Counted from the stretch's first letter, positions 1 to 8,710 are shown. The stretch is DNA of 38,805 nt from Methylocystaceae bacterium (GCA_013373265.1 JABXIC010000158.1:1-38805); one strand, 5' to 3'. The notes: generated by a model not told the origin, from the sequence alone. Program-made: numbers and translations.

Positions 1-7
1 GCAACCA
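1..7 (+). tRNA. 3' end of a tRNA gene, probably tRNA-fMet (partial)
   Basis: Only GCAACCA is inside the window, followed directly by an intrinsic terminator. Bacterial initiator tRNAs end in CCCCCGCAACCA. The same 12-base end, again followed by terminators, occurs at 20892 and 21064, which supports reading this edge as the tRNA-fMet end of an integrated element. Seven bases alone cannot prove it. Confidence 0.45.
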
Positions 8-1583
8 ACGTTACACAAACCTCGTCACTAACAGTGGCGGGGTTTTTGTTTGCGAGCTTTAGAAGGGCGGGAAGTTCGCCGAAAAGCTCGACTTGTGGGT
101 TGCCGCCATTTGGGATAACGCGGATTTCTTGTATGAGGTTGCGCACCGCATTAAAGGCTTCTGCATTATCGCCTTCGGCAGTTAGGGCCTCAGCCAGCTT
201 GCCCACTTTGTCACGGTAGGTTTTGGCAAGGTTGGGGTGAAAGCGCGGTAGGCTTTTGGGGTGACGTTCCAGTTTTAATTTAAGCTCGTTGTTGCGGTTT
301 TCTAACTGCCACATACGGTCTTTGACCTTAGCAGGCGGTGTGCCTTCAACCACCATATCAATCAAGCGGTCCGTTTCTTTATCGTTTTTAATAAGCTCAC
401 GCTGCATTTTTATGCGCTGTTTATCTTGTTGTCTGCCAAGTTCATTTAGATGCTTGTGGAACTCTGCCACAAACTCTTCAACCAACTCGGGCTGCATAAG
501 GTTATTGCGCAAGCCATCAAGTACGATTTTTTCAATCTTCTTTTTGTTGAGGATAACGTGGTTATCACAAGTCCCCTTGTTCTTGGCGTTCACGCAGGCA
601 TAACCATTGCCATAAATAGTATAGCTTCCGCCACAGCATGAGCATTTAAGCAGGCCTGAGAGCAAGTGACGCGCTCGACGTGCCTTGACAGGGTTTGAGC
701 TTTTAACAAGCTGTCTGGCGCTTAATTGGCGTGTCTTAACCTTGTTCCAAAGCTCTTTATCAACGATTGCCAAACTTGGCACCTCTTCGACGATCCACTC
801 ACTTTGTGGATTAAGGCGGGATTGGCGTTTACCTGTCGCCGGGTCTTTAATGAACTTCTGACGGTTCCAGATTAATCGACCGATATAAAGCTCATTGTTT
901 AAAATGCCTGTCCCTCGTTTAACATTGCCGTGGATGGTTGATGGTGACCACATCTTGCCATTCGGGCCTTTGATGCCTTCATGGTTCAGGTCATGGGCAA
1001 TGGCGCGAGGTGAGCGCCCTATGCTGTACTCTGTCAAAATGCGGTTGATGATTTCGGCTTGTTCTGTGTTGATCTTGCGTTTGCCGCGCACGGGTTCGCC
1101 GTTGGCCCCTATTTCCTTCACCACATCATAGCCGTATGACACGCCACTGGCAGCAAGGCCGTTGCGAACGTTGCCTTCCATCCCGCGCTTGGTTTTTTGC
1201 GCGAGGTCTTTAAGAAACATGGCGTTCATCGTACCTTTTAGGCCGATATGCAGTTCGTTAACTTCACCTTCTGCCAGTGTGAACAGTTTGACGCCGTGGA
1301 AAACCATGTTTTTATACAGGTCGGCAATGTCGGCTTGGTCGCGTGATAGGCGATCTAACCCCTCAGACAGCACAATGTCAAACATGCCGTTAGACGTATC
1401 TTTCATCAGGCGTTGATACTCAGGGCGGTGTGAGGTTGAGCCACTCATGGCGCTATCAGAGTAAACCCCGCCAAGTTGCCAACCCTCGGCTTGGATGCGC
1501 TGCATGCATTGAAAAACTTGGTCTTCAATAGAGCTTTCAGATTGGTGATCAGAGCTGAATCTAGCATAAACGGCAACGCGCAT
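1..1583 (-). CDS. large serine recombinase (site-specific integrase), C-terminus off the window
   Basis: The frame is open for 527 codons from ATG at 1583 to the window edge. The N-terminus has the resolvase catalytic signature YARFS with nucleophile Ser10, followed by the LSEGLDRLSRD and KTKRGMEGNV elements of the resolvase fold. A recombinase domain with an IKGPNGKMWS segment comes next, then a zinc ribbon (CSCC, later C and C in YACVNAKNKGTC), then a Lys/Glu-rich coiled coil. This is the layout of large serine integrases, which catalyse DNA integration and excision. A GGAGG ribosome site lies about 8 bases before the ATG. The last visible residues, VCVTLVA, are antisense to GCAACCA, the final bases of a tRNA-fMet, so the C-terminus is probably encoded opposite the tRNA gene. 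It lies downstream of a small ORF and a tyrosine integrase on the same strand. Confidence 0.9.
   Translation of the reverse strand, partial: MRVAVYARFSSDHQSESSIEDQVFQCMQRIQAEGWQLGGVYSDSAMSGSTSHRPEYQRLMKDTSNGMFDIVLSEGLDRLSRDQADIADLYKNMVFHGVKLFTLAEGEVNELHIGLKGTMNAMFLKDLAQKTKRGMEGNVRNGLAASGVSYGYDVVKEIGANGEPVRGKRKINTEQAEIINRILTEYSIGRSPRAIAHDLNHEGIKGPNGKMWSPSTIHGNVKRGTGILNNELYIGRLIWNRQKFIKDPATGKRQSRLNPQSEWIVEEVPSLAIVDKELWNKVKTRQLSARQLVKSSNPVKARRARHLLSGLLKCSCCGGSYTIYGNGYACVNAKNKGTCDNHVILNKKKIEKIVLDGLRNNLMQPELVEEFVAEFHKHLNELGRQQDKQRIKMQRELIKNDKETDRLIDMVVEGTPPAKVKDRMWQLENRNNELKLKLERHPKSLPRFHPNLAKTYRDKVGKLAEALTAEGDNAEAFNAVRNLIQEIRVIPNGGNPQVELFGELPALLKLANKNPATVSDEVCVTLV
18..47 (+). terminator. intrinsic terminator after the tRNA-fMet end
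   Basis: CACT (26-29) pairs with AGTG (33-36). The stem extends through G-C, wobble and A-T pairs to AACC/GGTT, followed by a T5 run. It lies inside the coding strand of the recombinase, so the same bases encode the recombinase tail on the other strand. Confidence 0.7.
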
Positions 1584-1645
1584 GGGGCGGTCCTCCGGTG
1601 TGGAAGTTGGCAAAACTGGATGTGTTTGGGTGTCTGTGATCATGA

Positions 1646-1852
1646 TTAGACTCCCTCTTTTACGGTGCTGTCAACGCCAGAAGTTGCGAGTTCCTCGCAG
1701 TTAGACTCAAGTGCTTGATAGGACTCAAAATATTCTTTTGCTGCCATGCGCCCTAAGTGACGGGCGAGAGCTTTTAGGTCTTCACTCGGTTCTTTATTTT
1801 GCGTTTTTGTTGTTATTTTGTCCTGTGTTTTAAGTTGGACTACGTTGTTCAT
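1646..1852 (-). CDS. small hypothetical protein between the two integrase genes
   Basis: A 68-residue acidic/polar protein with a Gln/Lys/Thr-rich N-terminus and a predicted helical middle (LKALARHLGRMAAKEYFESY). I do not recognise a family. It lies 47 bases after the tyrosine integrase and 62 bases before the serine recombinase, all on the minus strand, so the three are probably co-transcribed. A small DNA-binding or directionality protein is possible from position and size, but no helix-turn-helix is evident. Confidence 0.5.
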   Translation of the reverse strand: MNNVVQLKTQDKITTKTQNKEPSEDLKALARHLGRMAAKEYFESYQALESNCEELATSGVDSTVKEGV

Positions 1853-1899
1853 AAGGTGTTTTTCGTTCGTTAATTTTATGGCGTTAAACCGCCGCTCCC

Positions 1900-3243
1900 T
1901 TATGCGCTTTCGCGTTCTTTTTGTTGGTTTGAATTGTTGTTATTTGCCGGGACTGGCGCTTGTACTGCCGCTTGGACTACCGCCGACATGCTGTTCGCTA
2001 AATCTTCCAATGCCCCGGTGTTTAATTTGGCGTATCTCTGCGTTGTTTGGGCGTTTTTATGCCCCAACATCTTCCCAATCACGTACAAACTCTTCCCCTG
2101 TATTGCCATATGGGAAGCAAAGGTGTGGCGTAGGTCGTGGAAGCGGAAGTCTTTCAAGCCAGCTTGCTTGCGCAATGTTGTCCAAGAATGCTTTAAATCA
2201 AGCATATGCCTAGTGGTATCTTCTTTTAATGGGAAGACATATTCACTAGGAACTTCACGTTCCATATTTTCAATTTTACGGCGTTGGAAAATCTCGACAC
2301 ACTTGGGAGCTAATGGGATGTGCTCCCACTCATTTTGCTTGGTTGTTTCACAAGGCTTGCTCCATGTGGCGGGAGAACCTGTCAGGTTTACATTATCCCA
2401 TTTGGTTGCCAGAAGCTCTCCACGCCTACACCCTGTCATCAATGCGATACGAACAGCGTCAATACAGTCCTGATATTTATATTTCTTGGTTGGGTCGCTC
2501 TCAAAGAAAATGATAGCTTGGTGCAATTGCTGTAACTCATCTTCATTTAGATATCTTGTGCGCCCCTTTTCTTTAAAAGGTTTAATTCCAATCGCAGGGT
2601 TTTTATCTAAATAGCCCCATAGAACTGCCTTGTTTAAGGCAACTTTCAAAATTCCCAAACAGCGATTAGCAGTTGGCTTACCTCCTTGTTGAGGCCACAT
2701 ACCTTTAACATCTGCCAAGGCTGCAATGTTTTTGTGGAAATCATCAATATGTCGACTTGATAGGGAGCGCAGAGGGATATGCCCCAGCTTTGGCAATAAG
2801 TGAACACGTAAGCCTTGAGAGTAACTATATTGAGTGCTTTTGGAAGTCAGTCTTGCAATATGTTTGTCTTGGAAGACTTTTAACAGGTCAGAGACAAATT
2901 CAATTTTCTCTGCATTGCCATCAACAATGCCGAACGGGTCTTTATTCTTTGCCGCTTTATCTAAAAACTGGCGCGCTTTTGCCCTTGCTTGTGGTTCATT
3001 AAACTTATTTGTTTCAGGGTTTGGAGAAATCCTATCCCAAATACCAAATGTTTTTCGGTAACGCTTTGTTTCCATCAATGATGTTTGGCTGTTAAAGAAA
3101 GTGAGTTGGTAGTCAATTATGAATTTTACCTGTCCTTTTTTACCGATGCGTACACCGTAGCCCTTTTCTCGCGCATCAAAATATTCAACAGGCTTTCCTG
3201 AAGGTGCTTTTAATTTAGAAATGTAGCTGTCTGTTATTCTCAC
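1900..3243 (-). CDS. int: P4-type tyrosine recombinase / integrase
   Basis: A 447-residue site-specific tyrosine recombinase. The N-terminal about 100 residues resemble the DUF4102-like arm-binding domain of P4-type integrases (FDAREKGYGVRIGKKG). A core-binding domain spans about 110-220 and the catalytic domain about 230-410. The catalytic set is complete: Arg273 (TGCRRGE), a Lys near 302, His369 and Arg372 (HDLRH), His395 (LGHKN) and Tyr404 (TQRYAKL). The C-terminal tail is Ala/Gln/Asn-rich. The start codon is 9 bases from a 21-bp direct repeat and about 200 bases from a tRNA-Thr 3' fragment, the usual place of an integrase beside its att site. The enzyme looks intact and probably active. 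Confidence 0.93.
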   Translation of the reverse strand: MRITDSYISKLKAPSGKPVEYFDAREKGYGVRIGKKGQVKFIIDYQLTFFNSQTSLMETKRYRKTFGIWDRISPNPETNKFNEPQARAKARQFLDKAAKNKDPFGIVDGNAEKIEFVSDLLKVFQDKHIARLTSKSTQYSYSQGLRVHLLPKLGHIPLRSLSSRHIDDFHKNIAALADVKGMWPQQGGKPTANRCLGILKVALNKAVLWGYLDKNPAIGIKPFKEKGRTRYLNEDELQQLHQAIIFFESDPTKKYKYQDCIDAVRIALMTGCRRGELLATKWDNVNLTGSPATWSKPCETTKQNEWEHIPLAPKCVEIFQRRKIENMEREVPSEYVFPLKEDTTRHMLDLKHSWTTLRKQAGLKDFRFHDLRHTFASHMAIQGKSLYVIGKMLGHKNAQTTQRYAKLNTGALEDLANSMSAVVQAAVQAPVPANNNNSNQQKERESA

Positions 3244-3252
3244 TATAAAAAA

Positions 3253-3273
3253 TTTTTCTCACAAATTACTCAC
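3253..3273 (+). repeat. candidate integrase arm-type site, copy 1
   Basis: This 21-bp sequence contains CTCACAAATTACTCAC, itself two CTCAC pentamers 11 bp apart, and recurs exactly at 3529-3549 in the same orientation. One copy on each side of a tRNA-Thr fragment, next to an integrase gene, is what arm sites of an attP look like. Binding is inferred. Confidence 0.6.
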
Positions 3274-3438
3274 GGATAATTACAACACAGAGTTGAATAT
3301 AAGTAAAACATAATTTAACTAAGATGCCGGAAAGCGGCACCGCAATACAGTCTATTCTATTGTTTTTATAGATATACTTATAAAGTATTCCCTAAAACAA
3401 AGACTCGCTATACGAGTCTCCTTAAATCCTTTGGCACG

Positions 3439-3484
3439 CTTGGTAATGTAGAGGTCGGAAGTTCAATCCTTCTCAACAGCACCA
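3439..3484 (+). other. tRNA-Thr(GGT) 3'-half fragment, att core
   Basis: From CTTGGTAA (anticodon loop, anticodon GGT) to the CCA end the sequence follows a threonine tRNA. The variable region is GAGGTC, the T arm is GGAAG/TTCAATC/CTTCT and the acceptor strand is CAACAGC-A-CCA. The bases before the loop (CACGC) cannot pair with the 3' anticodon stem (TGTAG), so the 5' half is not tRNA. The similarity starts at the anticodon loop, a common crossover point for tyrosine integrases. No functional tRNA is encoded here. Confidence 0.75.
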
Positions 3485-3500
3485 GCTTTTTCAATAACTT

Positions 3501-3527
3501 AAAGCATCCATCAAGTGGGTGCTTTTT
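3501..3527 (+). terminator. intrinsic terminator after the tRNA-Thr fragment
   Basis: AAAGCA/TGCTTT with an inner CCA/TGG, one wobble pair and loop TCAAG, followed by a T run. It follows the CCA end by 16 bases, as expected for a tRNA terminator carried along with the fragment. Confidence 0.7.
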
Positions 3528-3528
3528 G

Positions 3529-3549
3529 TTTTTCTCACAAATTACTCAC
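3529..3549 (+). repeat. candidate integrase arm-type site, copy 2
   Basis: Exact direct copy of the 21-bp sequence at 3253-3273, lying 45 bases beyond the CCA of the tRNA-Thr fragment. Confidence 0.6.
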
Positions 3550-3654
3550 AAGGGCATTTATATATCTCTAAGTAGGTATTTTCAAAATTCCCAAGATATG
3601 GTCTAATATTTTTCAGACTTGGGGATAAAAGGTTCCCGGGTTTTGTTTTTTGAG

Positions 3655-3682
3655 ACGGATCGCATTTTGCGGTCCGTTTTTT
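3655..3682 (+). terminator. intrinsic terminator ahead of the AlpA-like gene
   Basis: A nine-pair stem, ACGGATCGC with GCGGTCCGT (one wobble), loop ATTTT, then a T6 run. It ends 29 bases before the ATG at 3711. It may shield the mobilization genes from read-through or act as an attenuator. Confidence 0.7.
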
Positions 3683-3710
3683 GTTTTGAACCATAAGGAA
3701 AAAGGATTTT

Positions 3711-4025
3711 ATGGACTGGAATGTTATCAACACGGGGTATCTACTCGAAAACACGCTAAACAAAGATGAAGTGATTAAATACCTCGCGCTTAACAAGGGG
3801 CTGTGTGTGTCGGCGCAAACGTTGGATTGCTATATGAGCAACTATCAAGGCTTTCCCCGCTTTTTAAGCGTTTATAATCCAGAAATTTTAGGCAGAGAGC
3901 AACGTTGGTTAAAAGCCGACCTCCAACAATGGGAAGCCCCCAAAGCCAAACGTAAGCGCCTAAAAATGGAAATACTCGAACGCCAGCTTGCGGACTATCG
4001 GGCATATTATCCACGCACTATTTAA
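3711..4025 (+). CDS. AlpA/excisionase-like small DNA-binding protein
   Basis: 104 residues. The middle part (FPRF, then GREQRWLKADLQQWE) resembles the AlpA/MerR-like winged-helix pattern in which a proline-rich turn precedes an R.W...DL..W segment. Such proteins act as integrase regulators or excisionases in P4-type elements. The ATG follows AAGGAAAAAGG. It is the first plus-strand gene after the att region and precedes the coupling-protein gene. The family call rests on this short pattern only. Confidence 0.55.
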   Translation: MDWNVINTGYLLENTLNKDEVIKYLALNKGLCVSAQTLDCYMSNYQGFPRFLSVYNPEILGREQRWLKADLQQWEAPKAKRKRLKMEILERQLADYRAYYPRTI

Positions 4026-4112
4026 TCGATTGTTCAACTGGCACGGTAGACAACCTTTAAAAAGCATTCTAACCTCCCTCAATTCTTTTGGTAGCGTTTG
4101 GGGGAGTGTTAC

Positions 4113-6062
4113 ATGCTGGTGGATTATGAAGATATAGCGGGACAGGCACTCGGGTTGCCGCATAGTTCTGATGAAGAGCTTGTTGCTTTTTCTTCGGTTG
4201 GCACTTTTCGGATTATTGATCATCCTGCGACTTATGATGCTGTTGCGATTGAACGACTGCGAAATGTCAGTCATGTGACCAATCACCCAAAGTATCGGTC
4301 GCGCATCTCAGATGAAGAGTTGGCGAAAATAGAATATTTTGCTTCTCCAGAAACTTTTTCTGATTTTATAAAACACGTCACAATCGCCCCTTCTCTGATT
4401 AAAGAATATACCCGCGTAAAAGCTGATAACGAAGCTTATGAAGAGTTGTTGAAAACTTTAGAAAGCCATATTGAGGCAGATCATCCCGGCATCTTGCGTA
4501 AAAAGGGCAAGAAAGGTGATATTTCTTATGGCCTAAAAATGAGCAAAGCCGCTGAAGCTTATGAAAGGCAAACAGGTGTAAACTTCCTCAAACTTAAAGA
4601 AAAGGCAGGTTATGGCGCAGCCCAGTTGGAAGAGCGTTACGATATTGGAGATATATTTTTCTTACGAGACTTCTGGATAGATGGACGCTTTAGCGGGGAT
4701 GTAAGCGGTTACCTGCAACACCTTCGGCTCAATTATCCAAAGTTTTTTAAAATAATGCACATGGATGTGCCCATGCATGTTCGTGAAGAAGACCGTAAAC
4801 GTCATACCTATATTGTTGGCGGTACTGGCTCTGGTAAATCAGAACTGATTAAGCTGCTTGCCAATAATGACATTGTGCGCGGTGGTAGCTCTGTTGTAAT
4901 CATTGATCCTCATGGTGATTTGGTTGAACAAATTGCACGACTGCAACATTTGCAAAATGAAGAACACACCAAACGGGTTATCTATATTGATCCATTTTTG
5001 CATGGCGATCATATGCCCGTTCTAAACCCGCTAGATTGTGCGGGAACAACTGCGCAGGAACGCGAAGTTATCGCAGATCAATTAGTTAATGCTTTCGAAG
5101 AACTGCTTAAGGGCTCGTCGGGCAACACTCTGTCACTGAATATGCGGGCGCTGCTAAAACCTTGCTTTCTGGTTTTGTTGGATGCAGGCAATGCGGATTT
5201 GATGGATTTGCAGGACTTCCTTAATGATGATTATAACGCTGAATGGGTTGAGCTTGGCAAGAGATCAAACCGCAGAACCGTTTCTTCGTTTTTTGATAAA
5301 GAATTCCATAACAGCAGTTTTCAAACATCAAAAGAGAGTTTGCGAAACAAGTTGCAAAGCCTGTTTAGTTCATCTGCCTTTTGTGATTTGGTAAACGGTA
5401 AAAGCACTGTTGATCTAAAACAGGCTATTGATGACAGATCAATCATCCTGTTCAATCTGTCTAAGGGGCGCATAGGAACTGATGCAAGCGAGGCATTGGG
5501 GCGGTTTGTAATTGCCAGCCTTAAAGGCATTGCCATGCGCCGAGCCAATATGCCTGAAGAACAACGTATTCCTATTCATTTATATATCGATGAATGCCAA
5601 AACTATATTGGCCCTTCCATTCAAACCATTGTTGCAGAGACACGCAAATATAAACTCCACCTTACACTCGCGCAGCAAATTGCAGGCGATGGAATGGGCA
5701 GTGATTTGAAGCAGGTTGTTTTCAATAACACGCAAGTCAACTTTGCAGGGCGAACTAAAAAAGACAGCAATATGCCGCAAATTTTGGGCGTATCAATTGA
5801 AGACCTGCAAGGGTTAGCAACGGGCCAGTTTTATTGTCGTATTGGCAGCAATCCAAGCATCAAAATGAAAGCTTATAGCCATTTGCAGGATAAACAGCTT
5901 TATATAACAGATGATGACTGGCGGGCCTTTGTGGCAGCGCAATGGTGCAAGTGTTATCGACCTATTGGGAGAGACGTTAAAACATCATTGCCCTCAGACA
6001 TGCTTGCAACAGGAGCAAATACCAAACAGCCTTTTGAAGATCATTCAGTGGATTTGGTGTAA
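4113..6062 (+). CDS. VirD4/TraD-like type IV coupling ATPase (soluble)
   Basis: 649 residues from the ATG at 4113, chosen over an upstream TTG because GGGGGAG sits 7 bases before it. Residues about 1-220 are a helical domain of unknown role. The P-loop ATPase follows with Walker A GGTGSGKS near 236-243, a VVIIDPHGDLV segment characteristic of VirD4/TraD/HerA-type proteins, Walker B LYIDECQ near 490-496 and an HLTLAQQ motif. Proteins of this family bring the relaxase-DNA complex to a conjugation channel. There is no transmembrane segment, unlike classic VirD4, which suggests it works with a helper element's secretion machinery. It is coupled to the next gene by a 2-base gap. Confidence 0.82.
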   Translation: MLVDYEDIAGQALGLPHSSDEELVAFSSVGTFRIIDHPATYDAVAIERLRNVSHVTNHPKYRSRISDEELAKIEYFASPETFSDFIKHVTIAPSLIKEYTRVKADNEAYEELLKTLESHIEADHPGILRKKGKKGDISYGLKMSKAAEAYERQTGVNFLKLKEKAGYGAAQLEERYDIGDIFFLRDFWIDGRFSGDVSGYLQHLRLNYPKFFKIMHMDVPMHVREEDRKRHTYIVGGTGSGKSELIKLLANNDIVRGGSSVVIIDPHGDLVEQIARLQHLQNEEHTKRVIYIDPFLHGDHMPVLNPLDCAGTTAQEREVIADQLVNAFEELLKGSSGNTLSLNMRALLKPCFLVLLDAGNADLMDLQDFLNDDYNAEWVELGKRSNRRTVSSFFDKEFHNSSFQTSKESLRNKLQSLFSSSAFCDLVNGKSTVDLKQAIDDRSIILFNLSKGRIGTDASEALGRFVIASLKGIAMRRANMPEEQRIPIHLYIDECQNYIGPSIQTIVAETRKYKLHLTLAQQIAGDGMGSDLKQVVFNNTQVNFAGRTKKDSNMPQILGVSIEDLQGLATGQFYCRIGSNPSIKMKAYSHLQDKQLYITDDDWRAFVAAQWCKCYRPIGRDVKTSLPSDMLATGANTKQPFEDHSVDLV

Positions 6063-6064
6063 AT

Positions 6065-6907
6065 ATGGCGCAGGATATTTCAGCACTGGCAGATAGTCAG
6101 GTCTTTATCTTGAAGGCGCTTGCAACTTATCGGTTTTTAACCGTAAAGCAACTTTTAAAACTGGATTATCAAATATCCCGCAATCAGCTTTATGCTAAAT
6201 TGAAGCCCATGCGTGAAGAAGCAAAGCCATTGGTGAAAACTATTGATTTTGGCTCTGTTCCCGGTGAAGGCAGGCTTGATGCGATCTATTGCCTTTCAAC
6301 CCACGGGGCAAAGCTTGTTCGAGATTTGGGCCTTGCTGAAAAAGACATAAGTTTTCCAAAGCGGGTAACAACATTTAAAAATGACTATCATCACCGCATA
6401 TCTTGTGTTGATTTTCACATTTCATTAAATGCGTTTGCCAATGAAATTGGGGCCAACGTTGATTTTTTTGATACCTACTACAGCGATGGCAAAAAGCGCG
6501 GCAGAACGGGTGTGCCACGCACTTCCTTTGAAATTGACGAAAAGCCAATTGTACCAGATGCGATCTTCAGCTTTACCACACCTGATGGTGTGCGGCGTTT
6601 ATGCTGTTTTGAGCAACATAATGGTGAAGATGCAACCCGCTTGATTAAGCAGTTGATCAGCTACAGCCCTTACCTTTATTCGCGAACCATTGAACAGGCC
6701 TATAGCTATCCTCATTCGGCGCGTGTGTTGATCGTATTTGAAAGCCAGAAGTGTTTGGAAAAGGTGCAAGCTGCATTCAGCAAAAGCACAGAGCTTGCCC
6801 CCTTTGCCAAGCATTACTTTCTCAAAACAAATGGTGACATAACCAACAAGCCATTCAAAGATGAATGGCTTGGCTTTAGGGCGTTCGAGGCTAGGGCATT
6901 GTATTGA
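6065..6907 (+). CDS. replication-relaxation family protein
   Basis: 280 residues. The N-terminal winged-helix region (ALATYRFLTVKQLLKL) and the later VPDAIFSF followed by CFEQHNGEDATRL match the layout of replication-relaxation (Replic_Relax) proteins of plasmids and integrative elements. These pair an N-terminal winged helix with a nuclease-like fold carrying a PD...E pattern. It starts two bases after the coupling ATPase stop, so the two are one operon and probably one mobilization function. No conventional relaxase gene is visible nearby, so this protein could carry that role, which is inference. Confidence 0.65.
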   Translation: MAQDISALADSQVFILKALATYRFLTVKQLLKLDYQISRNQLYAKLKPMREEAKPLVKTIDFGSVPGEGRLDAIYCLSTHGAKLVRDLGLAEKDISFPKRVTTFKNDYHHRISCVDFHISLNAFANEIGANVDFFDTYYSDGKKRGRTGVPRTSFEIDEKPIVPDAIFSFTTPDGVRRLCCFEQHNGEDATRLIKQLISYSPYLYSRTIEQAYSYPHSARVLIVFESQKCLEKVQAAFSKSTELAPFAKHYFLKTNGDITNKPFKDEWLGFRAFEARALY

Positions 6908-6982
6908 TTGTGCATATACAGGCAAGCACAATGCCAAGGTATATTTAGCAGTAAAAATTAGTGATAATGCTATAAAATAAAA

Positions 6983-7252
6983 TCATTTCTCTGCCTGATA
7001 ATTATATTCAATCGCTACGAAATCGTTACCTTCAAGATCATTATCCAAATGGAAATGGATTTCTTCCAAGAGTTTTTGTTTTTCTAAGTCTTGGGCAGTT
7101 GGTTCATCCAAGGCTTCCAACTCCTTGCGCTTCTTTTCACGGAAGCGACGAAACAGCCACAGAACGAAGGAACCCAATATTGCCAGCAACTTCAAAAACA
7201 GGCCCACAAAGATCATGGCTGTTTGAACTGTATCATCATTCCTACGGCTCAT
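6983..7252 (-). CDS. small single-span membrane protein
   Basis: 89 residues. One transmembrane helix spans about residues 12-34 (TAMIFVGLFLKLLAILGSFVLW), then comes a basic stretch RRFREKKRK and an acidic cytoplasmic tail. No family recognised. It is the last of three minus-strand genes facing the mobilization operon, 64 bases after the 112-aa gene. Confidence 0.5.
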   Translation of the reverse strand: MSRRNDDTVQTAMIFVGLFLKLLAILGSFVLWLFRRFREKKRKELEALDEPTAQDLEKQKLLEEIHFHLDNDLEGNDFVAIEYNYQAEK

Positions 7253-7316
7253 ATTACCTTACCCCTTCGACTAGCACCAAGCACTTCAACTATACAAGGT
7301 GCGTGTCCTTTGTAAA

Positions 7317-7655
7317 CTATCTATGATTACGATAGCTACGAATTGACACAACAAGGTTGCTTTGGCGTTGCTCCAATCCAGTGGGGTTGGATTTGTGCTT
7401 TGGGTCGATGTAGGTCATTTCCCATGCATGGCATATGCCCATAGCGCTCAGCTTCTGTTCTAATGATTTGGCAGCTTGTGTGTCATCTACCGCCACTGGA
7501 ACTTTTGATTTTATCAAAATCGTTTCATAGCCTTGTGAGACAGCTTTTTCTAACTCTGCCAAAATACGGCCTATATTAAATTGCTCTGCGCAGATTTTTT
7601 CGCGCGCTTCATTGGACTTAACCAGTAAACTTTCAATATTGCTCAACTCTTCCAT
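7317..7655 (-). CDS. hypothetical protein coupled to a tyrosine recombinase
   Basis: 112 residues, largely helical at the N-terminus (IESLLVKSNEAREKICAEQFNIGRILAELE), with no signal peptide or membrane span. I do not recognise it. Its start overlaps the stop of the recombinase gene by one base (TAATG), so translation is coupled and the product may serve the recombinase. Confidence 0.6.
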   Translation of the reverse strand: MEELSNIESLLVKSNEAREKICAEQFNIGRILAELEKAVSQGYETILIKSKVPVAVDDTQAAKSLEQKLSAMGICHAWEMTYIDPKHKSNPTGLEQRQSNLVVSIRSYRNHR

Positions 7656-8527
7656 TAACGCGCCCCGCCTAAATATACGTTGGTCACATCAAGGCGGTTA
7701 TGCCCCAACTCCTGCGATATTTGCAGCCGCGCTTCAATATCCACCCTCCTTTGCGCTTCGCTCATTTGAGAACGTTTAACCCCGCCCAAAGCTGGCGGCT
7801 TCATACCACAGGTTAAAGTCATGTATCTCCGTTGCGCATAAAAATGCCGCAGGCCATGCGGATTTTTAATCTTTGCCTTGCTTGCTTCACGGTAATAAAC
7901 ACGTACAAACTGAATATAGTTTTTATCTGTTGGGACTAATGAACCATTCCCAGCCATTGTATGAACAGCGTCTAACAATTTACGTTGATATTCATTTGTA
8001 ATTGGAATTTCCCGGCCTCTTCTGCCTTTGGTCCATGAAGGATGAAGCACAATTTTATCACCAAAAACAGCAGCGTTTGGGCGGAACTTTAACGCCTCTT
8101 CTTTGCGCAAGCCAAAGGCTTGTTGTAGTTGCAGCGCCAGCCTTACTCGATCATTGGTGATTTGATCAAGCATCTCAGTAGACAAAGAAAAAGCGCGAGG
8201 GGTGTAATTATTCTTCCTCGCGCCTATGCCGTATTTGGCATTTTCTTTTTTCAATATTCCCGGTTTGCCGACTGTTTTTGCCCACCATCTTAAATGTGAT
8301 AGACGGTTTTTTATTGTACCAGTGCTTAAGCCTTCTTCCTTCCATTTACCCAGCAAAGATTCAACGTGTTTGGGTTTGAGGCTTTTTGCAAAATCCAGCT
8401 TGTAGCCCAGATCAAAAAGCTGATTTGCTGAAATTTGCAAAATGCTGTGCCTGTTTGCTCTTGAAACATAGCTACCGTGTTTGATGTCGCGGCACATATT
8501 TTTGAGTTCAAAATTTAAATCCCTCAT
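7655..8527 (-). CDS. tyrosine recombinase (SAM-like plus Integrase_1 type)
   Basis: 290 residues. The N-terminal helical core-binding domain covers about 1-105, with the catalytic domain after it. All catalytic residues are present: Arg141 (GLRKEEAL), Lys167 (WTKGRRGREIP), His224/Arg227 (HGLRH), His276 (LGHNR) and Tyr285 (NVYLG). The pattern matches the Phage_int_SAM_2/Integrase_1 recombinases carried inside integrative elements, usually away from the att site and separate from the main integrase. It is followed by a translationally coupled 112-aa gene. Its target is unknown. Confidence 0.82.
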   Translation of the reverse strand: MRDLNFELKNMCRDIKHGSYVSRANRHSILQISANQLFDLGYKLDFAKSLKPKHVESLLGKWKEEGLSTGTIKNRLSHLRWWAKTVGKPGILKKENAKYGIGARKNNYTPRAFSLSTEMLDQITNDRVRLALQLQQAFGLRKEEALKFRPNAAVFGDKIVLHPSWTKGRRGREIPITNEYQRKLLDAVHTMAGNGSLVPTDKNYIQFVRVYYREASKAKIKNPHGLRHFYAQRRYMTLTCGMKPPALGGVKRSQMSEAQRRVDIEARLQISQELGHNRLDVTNVYLGGAR

Positions 8528-8710
8528 TTGGTCCTTTCCTGTCTGTGTTTATTGATTTTAGATTGCTGCGCTTGATTGCTTAGTGTTGATGGCTCTTTGA
8601 TGAATCACGCAGATAAACATCAAAGTGGAATTAGCCGGGCAAAGTCAGTTGATTGTTGAAACCTCCTGTTCGTTATTGCCGACGAATAAAAGCCTGTAGG
8701 CACAAAAAAA

